Positions 9,722 through 16,221 of a stretch of 16,307 bases of DNA are shown here, piece after piece; within the stretch, counting starts at the first letter, position 1, and each line of letters opens with the position of its first letter. Under the pieces are notes generated by a model, which was not told where the DNA came from, did not search any database, and saw only the letters and a list, made by a program, of their open reading frames with translations. The position numbers and the translations under genes are program-made. The stretch is from Physcocola sp002396385. GTDB lineage: Bacteria; Bacteroidota; Bacteroidia; Bacteroidales; Paludibacteraceae. The stretch is from assembly GCA_946535435.1 (NCBI GenBank), contig CAMNDM010000064.1, forward strand, positions 1 to 16,307, written 5' to 3'.

Positions 9722-11968
9722 TTATAGACGGCTGATGTAGACATACGTCATAAACACTTCGTTCCCGTTCGACACCACCAGCAGGTAGGGCGTCAGAGGG
9801 TCGAGACCCATACGGAACAAACCCGGGAATATCTTCGAGAGCGGTTCACTATAAGTACCAGCCTCGTAGGTACGTGTCTTCTTTAGTCTGCCAGACAATC
9901 CTGGTATCGGATTGCCCTTTCGGTCGAGCAAGGCAAAACGTATATCGCACTTGTAGCCGACGTTGAACCCCAGCGTGTCGGACTTTGAAGTGACGGGGTT
10001 TGAAGAAAGGCTGAAACTGCCACACATCGGTTCGCAGTCGGTTCGGACCACGAACCACTGTTTTTGCAGGTTGTCGACCTTTTCGCCAACAGCGGGATAG
10101 TTGATGCTCGTCCAACTATTTTCGGCCTTGATTTTGTAACGCACACTCTGCACCGTATCGCACAACGGAATTGTCGCCCTCCAGATACTGTCGTCTTGCA
10201 TTAGCGCAGGATTCTGGTGCGACAGAGAGGTGTCTCCGTTATAGCCATAATACACCATTACGTTCCTAATGGTATCGGTCTCGCACGGGTTATGTACAGT
10301 AAAACCAATGTGTAGCGAGTCGCTGTTCATTTTTTTCGCGTAACAGCGTTCACCTTCATCGTACTGTTTCCACTCACTTGTCAGGTCTAGTTTTGGCATA
10401 TACAGCACCTTGCTGTTAATGGAGTCTGCCTTATCCTTGTCAATCGACAGCTGGATGAGCGCCGTATCCTGACATACAGTTGCCGTATCGGGCATACAGA
10501 ATTCCATAAAATAGCGGTATTTCAAGCTGTTAGATATGTGTGATGCAATAGCTTCTGGTTTTATGAGGAAATTGTCAGATTGGAAGAAGCCACCGTTTGT
10601 ATTGTCCGTTATTGTTTTAAAATGGAATTCTTGATCGTAAATCACATAAGTTTGAAAACCTTTCTCACGCAACATCTGTGAAACTTCTGTTGGCGAAAGG
10701 CTTTTACCCCCTTCGTAATCATCAAGATGATTCCCATCCTGATTTCCAAGCAAGATAATAATCTTCTGGCTTTGGTCGTTATAGCTTAAATTGACTTTCG
10801 ACAAGTATTTGAGTACAGAAAAGCAATAGGTTGTAGAACCATCATTTTTATATGTATTATTAAATTTATAGTCGTAAGTGAAATCATGCAATTCCCAGTT
10901 TTCGGGTCTGTTCCACCTGAAAAAAAGCACTGCCGACCTCAAGTCGTAGCGGTTTTTTAATAGCGAGTTAAGCGAATCAATGCTTATCTTTAACTGGTTT
11001 TGATAAACCTCCATCGAATTACTGCAGTCGACAGCGTAGATGATGTCCAACTTCTGATGCTCCCTGTCTTGTTTAATCGCTTTACAGTCTGTAATCTCTT
11101 TACCGTTCACTATCAGCCTGATGGCATCTGTTATTACAGAATCAGCCTTAACAGTGTCTCTTATTTCCACATGGGTAGAATTCTGGTTGTTCGGGCTAGA
11201 AAGTGAAAACAGGTCGATATAGTTGCCGTTTTTGTCGGTCAGGGAAAAAGAAACAGATCCCTTCGTTTTTTCAGTATCATCCCATGTCACACCGTATAGA
11301 TTCAATTTTGCTACAGAATCTTTTAACAGCATAGTTATACTGTCGGCATCGGCAACCGGCACATTCCCATTTGGTGTTTTCATAAGTCCCTTTTTCTTTT
11401 TGGGAGCGGCCACACTGTTGCACAACGCCATTTCGTAGATGTCCCAACCCTCGCCATTGAACGTGCTGTCGCACTCGAAGGTAAAGACAAACTGGACCCG
11501 GTAACCTGAGAACCAGTGTACGTCAACAAACTCGTCGTAACGGTTCTTCACACCACTTGCCGTGTAAACCAGGTGCCGTTCGCCATTTCTCAGTACAACC
11601 TCTACACGCGCGTTGTCGAAATGAGACTCCGAATATAATTTGGAATTTAGTTTTAAATAGCAGTGCTGTCCGTACGGAATTTCCACGACCGGCGATACCG
11701 CTTTATACACGGTTCCGTTGTCATACACGCCAGTAGACAGAGAAGAATCGGAAGCAGTGAACCCTTCTAAAGTCCAATTGTCCCTCATTTCCATTGCATT
11801 GGCAGAATAAATGACATTGTTATAGACAATGGAAGTACTTTTTCCTGAGTTATACACAGCATACTCTCCCTTGGGTATGAACTCGGGGTCGTTGGCCTGG
11901 CAGTATACATTGTTGGCACAGGCAATGGCAAGCACCGCAAAAAGTGCGAAACGCAACAAGTTTCTCAT
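9722..11968 (-). CDS. Exported von Willebrand factor A-domain protein with intact MIDAS (748 aa)
   Basis: An N-terminal export signal covers residues about 1-24 (MRNLLRFALFAVLAIACANN). A cysteine at 17 gives a poor lipobox (AIAC), so lipoprotein anchoring is possible but not convincing. Residues about 305-480 form a vWA domain: KLDIIYAVDCSNSME has the D-x-S-x-S metal site (D314, S316, S318), a threonine follows in NDGSTT (about 379-380), and an aspartate is in ILLGNQDG (D411). The metal-ion-dependent adhesion site therefore looks functional. The region before it (about 30-180) is beta-rich and unrecognised. The last 100 or so residues (SLSSNPVTSKSDTLGF, FALLDRKGNPIPG, then LDPLTPYLLVVSNG and YVYISRL) have the NPV opening and Greek-key rhythm of a T9SS type A sorting domain, which I treat as a possibility. 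It is the first gene of the minus-strand operon, behind a leader of about 215 nt. vWA domains usually mediate protein binding. A role in assembling or tethering the RHS shells is inferred from position only. Confidence 0.83.
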   Translation of the reverse strand: MRNLLRFALFAVLAIACANNVYCQANDPEFIPKGEYAVYNSGKSTSIVYNNVIYSANAMEMRDNWTLEGFTASDSSLSTGVYDNGTVYKAVSPVVEIPYGQHCYLKLNSKLYSESHFDNARVEVVLRNGERHLVYTASGVKNRYDEFVDVHWFSGYRVQFVFTFECDSTFNGEGWDIYEMALCNSVAAPKKKKGLMKTPNGNVPVADADSITMLLKDSVAKLNLYGVTWDDTEKTKGSVSFSLTDKNGNYIDLFSLSSPNNQNSTHVEIRDTVKADSVITDAIRLIVNGKEITDCKAIKQDREHQKLDIIYAVDCSNSMEVYQNQLKISIDSLNSLLKNRYDLRSAVLFFRWNRPENWELHDFTYDYKFNNTYKNDGSTTYCFSVLKYLSKVNLSYNDQSQKIIILLGNQDGNHLDDYEGGKSLSPTEVSQMLREKGFQTYVIYDQEFHFKTITDNTNGGFFQSDNFLIKPEAIASHISNSLKYRYFMEFCMPDTATVCQDTALIQLSIDKDKADSINSKVLYMPKLDLTSEWKQYDEGERCYAKKMNSDSLHIGFTVHNPCETDTIRNVMVYYGYNGDTSLSHQNPALMQDDSIWRATIPLCDTVQSVRYKIKAENSWTSINYPAVGEKVDNLQKQWFVVRTDCEPMCGSFSLSSNPVTSKSDTLGFNVGYKCDIRFALLDRKGNPIPGLSGRLKKTRTYEAGTYSEPLSKIFPGLFRMGLDPLTPYLLVVSNGNEVFMTYVYISRL

Positions 11969-12002
11969 CTCAAAATATCTAGTATCCTTTTTTAAGGCGT
12001 CA

Positions 12003-12026
12003 TGATACCATAAATGACATGTATCA
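12003..12026. repeat. Imperfect inverted repeat in the operon leader
   Basis: The arms TGATACCAT and ATGTATCA pair with one bulged base around a short loop. The element sits 35-58 nt upstream of the vWA start codon, inside the predicted leader. It could be a leader hairpin or a protein-binding dyad. No known riboswitch class is recognised. Confidence 0.4.
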
Positions 12027-12191
12027 ATGACCCTCTGCTGGTGTTTTGGGCGTCCGTTTTTTCAACTTGCGGCCCAATTCATCTCTATCTTGTTAAATTC
12101 CAATGTATAACTAACTTAAATTTAAACAGCAACACATTAGTAACGCAATGTTTAAGGTGTAGTCGATAATTGTATCAACCTATTCGCTCGG

Positions 12192-12223
12192 CAAAATTAC
12201 TAATATATCATTTGATAGACAAA
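12192..12223 (-). promoter_or_regulatory. Bacteroidota-type promoter of the minus-strand RHS operon
   Basis: Read on the minus strand, a TTTG box (12223-12220) is followed after exactly 20 nt by TAATTTTG (12199-12192). This matches the Bacteroidota housekeeping consensus TTTG ... TAnnTTTG. The transcript would begin near 12186, leaving an untranslated leader of about 215 nt before the vWA gene. No competing promoter is seen in the 40, 6 and 32 nt gaps of the operon. Confidence 0.72.
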
Positions 12224-12248
12224 TAATATTGCAATCCTTTTTTCTGTA

Positions 12249-12287
12249 CGCCTATTTTCCCGCGATTATTTCGAAAGGGATTAGGCG
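12249..12287. repeat. 39-bp dyad upstream of the recombinase
   Basis: The outer arms CGCCTA and TAGGCG are perfect complements, and the inner CCC and GGG also pair. The centre contains TTCGAA. It lies about 26 bp upstream of the operon's -33 box and about 87 bp before the recombinase start. That position suits an operator acting on one or both genes, or a recombinase-binding or attachment site. The symmetry is seen directly; the role is unknown. Confidence 0.45.
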
Positions 12288-12314
12288 GATATAGAAGTTT
12301 CAGGGTGGCAGGAA

Positions 12315-12344
12315 ATGGATGTTATATCCATCTTCCGGACATCC
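12315..12344. repeat. Overlapping short inverted repeats immediately upstream of the recombinase
   Basis: ATGGAT and ATCCAT form a perfect 6-bp hairpin with a 5-nt loop (12315-12331). An overlapping pair, GGATGT and ACATCC, spans 12317-12344. The two structures are mutually exclusive and end 30 nt before the ATG at 12374. They could be a regulator-binding site or a translation-controlling fold, but both arms are short. Confidence 0.35.
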
Positions 12345-12373
12345 TTTGTTCATTGCATTAATGGTTGAAAGAT

Positions 12374-13483
12374 ATGAGAACAAGAGAACGCACTAAAATC
12401 CCTACATTCCTAGACTTTTTCCTTTTCGTTGAACAAAAACGGAAAGTGTCAGAAAAACTAGCTTTTAACACCGTGAAAAACTGGAATAACGCTTATGCCA
12501 AACTAGACATGTTCCTAAAATCCGTAAACAAACAGGGAATAAAAATAAACAAAGTTTCAAAGGGGTTGGTCGACGACTTCTGCGTCTGGCTGTCCTCGCA
12601 CAATGCGAACCAGAGAAGGCCGGGACCGATAAAAAGTTCAACCGCCAACCTTGCCTTAAGTAAGGTGACAACCGTTCTGAGGATGGCTGCAGAAGAAAAA
12701 CTTGTTCCTGCCGCTGTTGTACAACATAGTCCGCACCTTAAAGACAGATTTAAAGAGGGCGTATATCTGACCGATGGGGAAATCGAGAAGGTGATTCGCA
12801 GCGACTATGCCATCAGGTACGTCAGCCTAGCCTTCCAGTTCCAACTGCTTACCGGACTGCGTATTGGCGACGTGTGCCGATTGCGGAAGTCCGATATCGA
12901 CGGCAAGGAGTTCATAGAAATAGAACAACAGAAGGTGAAAAGGACCGTTGTTATTCCTATAACCAACGACTTGAGACTACTTATAGACAAAATAGAGCAT
13001 GAGTATCCCGACGGCGAAGCGCTGTTCCCCAACCTACGCCACAATACCGACAAACTGAACCGCCACCTGAAAATATGGTTCAAAAAGTTGGGTATTGCGC
13101 GTGATAAGGCACACACACATGTTGCCCGCCACAGTTTTGCCTGCCGCCTGCTCCGCAAGAACGTAAGCATATACACCGTGTCGAAACTGCTGGGCCACGC
13201 GAGTATAAGGACCTGCGAGAAGTACTATGCCAACATCGACAAAGAAACACTGCGACAGGCAGTAAACAGCACTACTGACAAAACTTTGTCAAACGGGTTG
13301 CAGTGTGTTGAAAGTCAGAAAAACTGTTCGCCATATCCGGTCGAAAAAAAATCTTGGACTCTCCTTAATGTCCTATTGTCGCTGATTGATGACGAAGTCT
13401 GGCAACAGTTGGAAAAAAGCTTGGTAGACGCGAACAAAGCCGGCCCAAGAATTAAAACGTTGGAACAACTGCTCATACAATAG
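12374..13483 (+). CDS. Tyrosine recombinase / phage-type integrase (369 aa)
   Basis: This is a site-specific recombinase that breaks and rejoins DNA through a 3'-phosphotyrosine link. Residues about 8-105 form a SAM-like core-binding domain (TFLDFFLFVEQKRKVSEK, FNTVKNWNNAYAKLD), and about 130-297 form the catalytic domain. All expected residues are visible: Arg163 in LLTGLRIGDVCRLR, Lys187 in QQKVKRTVVIPI, His249 and Arg252 in HVARHSFACRLL, His275 in LLGHASIRT, and Tyr284 nine residues later in CEKYYANID. A tail of about 70 residues without motifs follows. The extra N-terminal arm-binding domain of large conjugative-transposon integrases is not seen. ATG at 12374 is chosen over an in-frame TTG at 12365, just after a stop at 12359. 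The gene stands alone, divergent from the RHS operon and upstream of the displaced RHS tip. It could integrate an element, invert a segment or move RHS cassettes; the sequence does not decide which. Confidence 0.93.
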   Translation: MRTRERTKIPTFLDFFLFVEQKRKVSEKLAFNTVKNWNNAYAKLDMFLKSVNKQGIKINKVSKGLVDDFCVWLSSHNANQRRPGPIKSSTANLALSKVTTVLRMAAEEKLVPAAVVQHSPHLKDRFKEGVYLTDGEIEKVIRSDYAIRYVSLAFQFQLLTGLRIGDVCRLRKSDIDGKEFIEIEQQKVKRTVVIPITNDLRLLIDKIEHEYPDGEALFPNLRHNTDKLNRHLKIWFKKLGIARDKAHTHVARHSFACRLLRKNVSIYTVSKLLGHASIRTCEKYYANIDKETLRQAVNSTTDKTLSNGLQCVESQKNCSPYPVEKKSWTLLNVLLSLIDDEVWQQLEKSLVDANKAGPRIKTLEQLLIQ

Positions 13484-13782
13484 TGTGTTGATTTAGGCAG
13501 TCTGTCAAATTGTTACGTAAAAAACGCTTGGTAGCAATGTCTATCAGGTCGGGTTGTTGTGTCTTTCGAGCAAAGTTTATTGCAAACTAACTTATAATGG
13601 TGATAATTATTCGTTCCTTGGGGTGTGAAATCTTTGAATCTTTATATCTTTGCATGCACATAAACCAAAAAAATGCTTTTATGGAAAGAAAGATAATACG
13701 GAGCTATTACATATCTTCTGCATAGACCAGTAACTCCTCCTTCTAATCTTCACAGGGAATTTTATAGGGTGTTACAAACCAG
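13484..13782 (+). other. Spacer between recombinase and RHS tip, with a broken short reading frame
   Basis: No intact gene is seen. A 14-codon frame opens with ATG at 13681 (MERKIIRSYYISSA) directly behind the promoter at 13618-13652 and ends in TAG. Its start resembles a charged signal-peptide beginning. Further stops precede the RHS core frame, the last being TAG at 13765-13767. This arrangement may be the promoter and 5' end of an rhs gene whose middle was deleted, with only the tip kept. That is an inference. No rho-independent terminator is evident after the recombinase. Confidence 0.45.
13618..13652 (+). promoter_or_regulatory. Bacteroidota-type promoter upstream of the RHS tip cassette
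   Basis: TATCTTTG at 13645-13652 fits TAnnTTTG perfectly. TTGG at 13618-13621 lies 23 nt upstream as a partial -33 box. Transcription would start near 13659 and could read through the toxin and both immunity genes. The -7 match is strong and the -33 match is weaker. Confidence 0.58.
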
Positions 13783-14760
13783 TTGTTTACTGACTTGGGC
13801 GCCCAGTCTGCAACCGACACTGCGCCAGCCCTCTACTTCTACCATCCCGACCACCTTGGCAGCACCAGCATGGTCACCGATGCCGACGGCCGTATCACCC
13901 AGAATGTGGTGTATATTCCTTACGGTGAAGTGTTTGTGGAAGAACGCAATGGCAACTGGGCTTCTCCATATCTTTTCAATGCCAAGGAGTTGGATGAGGA
14001 GACGGGGCTGTATTATTATGGAGCGAGGTATTTAGAGCCTTTGTTGTGTGGATGGTTGAGTGTGGACAAAATGTGGGAGGACCATAAAGGCGTCTCCCCC
14101 TATAACTATTGCTTGTCCAATCCTGTCAAGTTGATTGATCCTGACGGAAATGATGAAGAAGAACCACAAATTGTTCCATTATATATAGAAGAAAAAAGAT
14201 GGCCTAAAGTCTACGAAAACCATGAGAATGGTTTAAAAATGGGACATCCTAATATACTAACTTATGATGCAAATCCAAAAGCAAGAGCCAAAAGACGCCA
14301 AGATGCTAAAAAATCGAGTGGAATTACGCCAAAGGAGAATTGGAATATTGACGAATACCCATATGCGTGTACAAAAGAGGGTGGTCGTGGTGCTTCAGTA
14401 GCAACAGTCAATCCTTTTGAGGAGTGTGATTTTGCAGGGACAGAGACTTTGATACCATCAACATTAAGTGTACCTGAATCTGAAAACAAATCACATGGCG
14501 GTTACATTGGTAGTCAAGTAAAAAAGTATAAAATGAAAACAGGAGATAAATTTATGGTAATTTTAGTGCCTGACAAAGATAAAAAGAAAGAAACATCACC
14601 ACAAACTGACGTAATTCCGTTTCCGTTCCAAAAGAATGATAATAGAAAAACGTTTATAGACAGGTACTCAGAAGAAACAGGATATACAGGAGTAACATTA
14701 GGTGCTTTTATCTTTTTCTCTGAAGCAATAAGTATAATACCCAGATTAATAGTAAGATAA
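13783..14760 (+). CDS. Displaced RHS core tip fused to a NucA/NucB-type DNase toxin (325 aa)
   Basis: Residues about 18-122 are a canonical RHS-associated core: FYHPDHLGSTSMVTDADG, YIPYGEVFVEE, PYLFNAKELDEETGLYYYGARYLEP, LSVDKMW, YNYCLSNPVKLIDPDG. After the DPDG boundary the sequence changes completely. Residues about 185-262 match the NucA/NucB deoxyribonuclease family (PF14040 type): NIDEYPYACTKEGG gives the acidic DEYP and EGG motifs (D190, E191, E199), and ESENKSHGGYIGSQV gives the N-x-x-GG helix. KTGDKFMVILV closes the fold. The likely role is DNA degradation in rival cells. The C-terminus (about 300-325) is hydrophobic. No shell or signal peptide precedes the core, and the frame is closed by TAG at 13765, so this is a displaced tip and not a full rhs gene. 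The frame call begins at TTG 13783; the first ATG is at 13870. If translated from either, an unshielded nuclease could be made in the cytoplasm, which would explain why immunity genes are retained. Confidence 0.85.
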   Translation: MFTDLGAQSATDTAPALYFYHPDHLGSTSMVTDADGRITQNVVYIPYGEVFVEERNGNWASPYLFNAKELDEETGLYYYGARYLEPLLCGWLSVDKMWEDHKGVSPYNYCLSNPVKLIDPDGNDEEEPQIVPLYIEEKRWPKVYENHENGLKMGHPNILTYDANPKARAKRRQDAKKSSGITPKENWNIDEYPYACTKEGGRGASVATVNPFEECDFAGTETLIPSTLSVPESENKSHGGYIGSQVKKYKMKTGDKFMVILVPDKDKKKETSPQTDVIPFPFQKNDNRKTFIDRYSEETGYTGVTLGAFIFFSEAISIIPRLIVR

Positions 14761-14763
14761 ATT

Positions 14764-15348
14764 ATGGATACAATTTTATTAGGTTTAAAAGAAACTCTTT
14801 CCGCTATCAAGCACCCCATTTTATGTGAATTGGAAAAGCCTTTAAAAAGGAGTAAAATAGAACAAATTCTTGATTTTGATAAATTGGGAAAAAACGATGA
14901 ATATATAGCATTATATGAAAACACTGGTTGGGTACATGGTTCAAAACTAATGAACGAAAATTACGTTGAATTTTCTTCTTTCGGATGTCTGCTCGATTTT
15001 TCTGATGCTACAAGTCTGTATTATTTGAAAAAAAAAGAAAAGTACTTGTTTAAAAAAATGCCATTTATTACCAACAAAGACGGTGCATTTGTTGTCGTAG
15101 ATTTAGATGAAAAAGGTGAATCATACGGAAAATTGTTCGCATGTCCAATGGGTGATTTCTTGTTTGAAACGTCTGATAATAGTGTACTTATAACAATCTA
15201 CGATTCAGTCAAGACATTTATTCAAACAGTTGACGAATGCTATAAACAAGGGGCTTACAAACTGAATGGAAGACTTTTAGATATTGACAGTGAAAAAGAA
15301 AGAAATATTTCAAGAGAATTAAATCCAAAATCTGTTTATTGGAAATAA
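14764..15348 (+). CDS. SMI1/KNR4 (SUKH)-like immunity protein, copy 1 (194 aa)
   Basis: The gene starts 3 nt after the DNase stop codon, the usual place for the cognate immunity gene. The protein is small, acidic, has no signal peptide and should stay in the cytoplasm. SUKH-like features are the N-terminal helix, DEYIALYENTGWVHG (about 45-59), SSFGCLLDFSDA (71-82), the strand pair KKMPFITNKDGAFVVVDLD (97-115), and the helix YDSVKTFIQTVDECYKQGAY (146-165). It presumably binds and blocks the NucA/NucB domain. The assignment to SUKH rests on motif pattern and position. It is clearly homologous to the following gene, so one may be cognate and the other an extra or inherited immunity gene. Base composition is very AT-rich, like the toxin domain and unlike the RHS core. 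Confidence 0.78.
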   Translation: MDTILLGLKETLSAIKHPILCELEKPLKRSKIEQILDFDKLGKNDEYIALYENTGWVHGSKLMNENYVEFSSFGCLLDFSDATSLYYLKKKEKYLFKKMPFITNKDGAFVVVDLDEKGESYGKLFACPMGDFLFETSDNSVLITIYDSVKTFIQTVDECYKQGAYKLNGRLLDIDSEKERNISRELNPKSVYWK

Positions 15349-15349
15349 T

Positions 15350-15946
15350 ATGAAAGAGATTCTGAAAGAGTTGGATGTGTTGCTAGAAGCAAACAATCAA
15401 CCTTATTACAACCAAATTGAAGAACCTTTGGATAAGAGTGAAATAATAAAGTTGTTGGACGAGAACAAACTTTTCCATTGTATGGAACTTATAGAACTAT
15501 ATTCATGGCACGGTTGGGTGAATAAAGAAACGATATACAATGGCAACTATACCGAGTTATGCTCACTTGGGTGCCTTATTGATATAAAGTCGGCATTTGA
15601 AAAATTTTCAAAGGATAAGGAGTTCGATAATTATCTGGACGGTAAATTACCCATTGTGATTAGGGATGACGGAGACTATATGGCAGTAGACTTGAAAAAA
15701 GAAAGTCCAACAAGAGGCTTCATTTATGTTTGTGAGCCCGCCATCACATTATCAGAAGAGATGATTAAGATATACGATTCAATACCTTTATTCCTTCAAA
15801 CAATATGTGAATGTTACAAGCAAAAGGTGTATACATTGGGCGATAGATACTTAAACATAGATATAGACAAAGAATATGCGATTTCAAAAAGGATGAATCC
15901 CCAATCAAAGTATTGGGTCGATGATGATAGCGAAATGTCGGAGTAA
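15350..15946 (+). CDS. SMI1/KNR4 (SUKH)-like immunity protein, copy 2 (198 aa)
   Basis: The gene begins 1 nt after copy 1 ends, so the two are very probably co-transcribed and coupled. It aligns with copy 1 along its whole length: NGNYTELCSLGCLIDIKSA against NENYVEFSSFGCLLDFSDA. The last 48 comparable residues (YDSIPLFLQT, CECYKQ, then NPQSKYW) share about 26 identical positions. ELIELYSWHGWVNKE (47-60) and KLPIVIRDDGDYMAVDL (99-115) are the SUKH-like core signals, and the W-x-G-W element is closer to the family than in copy 1. A short acidic tail (VDDDSEMSE) is extra. Divergence of this degree suggests an old duplication or capture from another cassette. It could protect against a different NucA/NucB variant. 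Confidence 0.78.
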   Translation: MKEILKELDVLLEANNQPYYNQIEEPLDKSEIIKLLDENKLFHCMELIELYSWHGWVNKETIYNGNYTELCSLGCLIDIKSAFEKFSKDKEFDNYLDGKLPIVIRDDGDYMAVDLKKESPTRGFIYVCEPAITLSEEMIKIYDSIPLFLQTICECYKQKVYTLGDRYLNIDIDKEYAISKRMNPQSKYWVDDDSEMSE

Positions 15947-16221
15947 AAGTCCCGTTTTAAGAGTAAAGTACAATAGGATATCACGTGTAAGTTTATCGGC
16001 ATTTGTGTCGGCTGTGGCTGTGCTTAATAGTAATGTACTGATGCAGACTGTTTTTTGAACCTCTTTTTCGAACCAAACGAGGAAGAGGAACGTTGTCAAT
16101 TGACATAGTATTCAAAACACTTATACTTCTAGACAATGGTCTTGTAATACTTCGTATGGTTCAACTTCTTAAGTTCCCTGTAGAACTTTTCATCAAACTT
16201 ACTCTTCGGCTCTTTACGCTT
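15947..16221. other. Gene-poor junction between the immunity genes and the next RHS fragment
   Basis: No complete gene is supported. A frame covering about 15966-16050 (from VKYNRISRVSLSAFVSAVAV to a stop after MQTVF) reads like a signal peptide but has no start codon, so it may be a remnant of an rhs gene 5' end. The stretch also holds a dyad CCTCTT/AAGAGG (16060-16088) and a perfect 12-bp palindrome at 16094-16105. A minus-strand frame from the right edge ends at 16129 and has a lysine-rich end, but it overlaps the RHS fragment and is not accepted as a gene. Confidence 0.4.
16094..16105. repeat. Perfect 12-bp palindrome TGTCAATTGACA
   Basis: The palindrome is visible directly and lies in the junction between the two plus-strand RHS pieces. 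It could be a repressor half-site pair or chance in AT-rich DNA. Confidence 0.35.

Larger units (their letters stand above)
11969..12373. other. Divergent intergenic region between the RHS operon and the recombinase
   Basis: No gene is visible in these 405 bp, which are AT-rich compared with the operon. They hold the operon promoter, the leader dyad near 12003-12026, a long dyad at 12249-12287 and overlapping short inverted repeats at 12315-12344 just before the recombinase. No clear TAnnTTTG box oriented towards the recombinase was found. The recombinase may use a weak or different promoter. Confidence 0.6.

Noticed and set aside
12134..12364. Imperfect inverted repeat around CATTA and GCAATG on both sides of the operon promoter, suggesting an invertible promoter next to the recombinase.
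   Set aside because: The arms need 1- and 3-nt gaps and share only short blocks in AT-rich DNA, which is too weak to claim an inverton without read evidence.
12109..13594. Direct repeat AACTAACTTA at 12109-12118 and 13585-13594 flanking the recombinase, as possible attachment sites.
   Set aside because: Only 10 bp, without extension on either side, so it is likely by chance in this composition.
13769..14035. Plus-strand ATG-started frame overlapping the RHS core.
   Set aside because: The alternative frame has no RHS motifs; the frame from 13783 carries the whole core.
14514..14924. Minus-strand open frame across the toxin and immunity boundary.
   Set aside because: It is antisense to two well-supported genes and its hydrophobic composition is what AT-rich antisense reading gives.
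16060..16088. Dyad CCTCTT/AAGAGG as a rho-independent terminator for the immunity genes.
   Set aside because: The loop is 17 nt, the stem is only 6 bp and no T-run follows on the plus strand.
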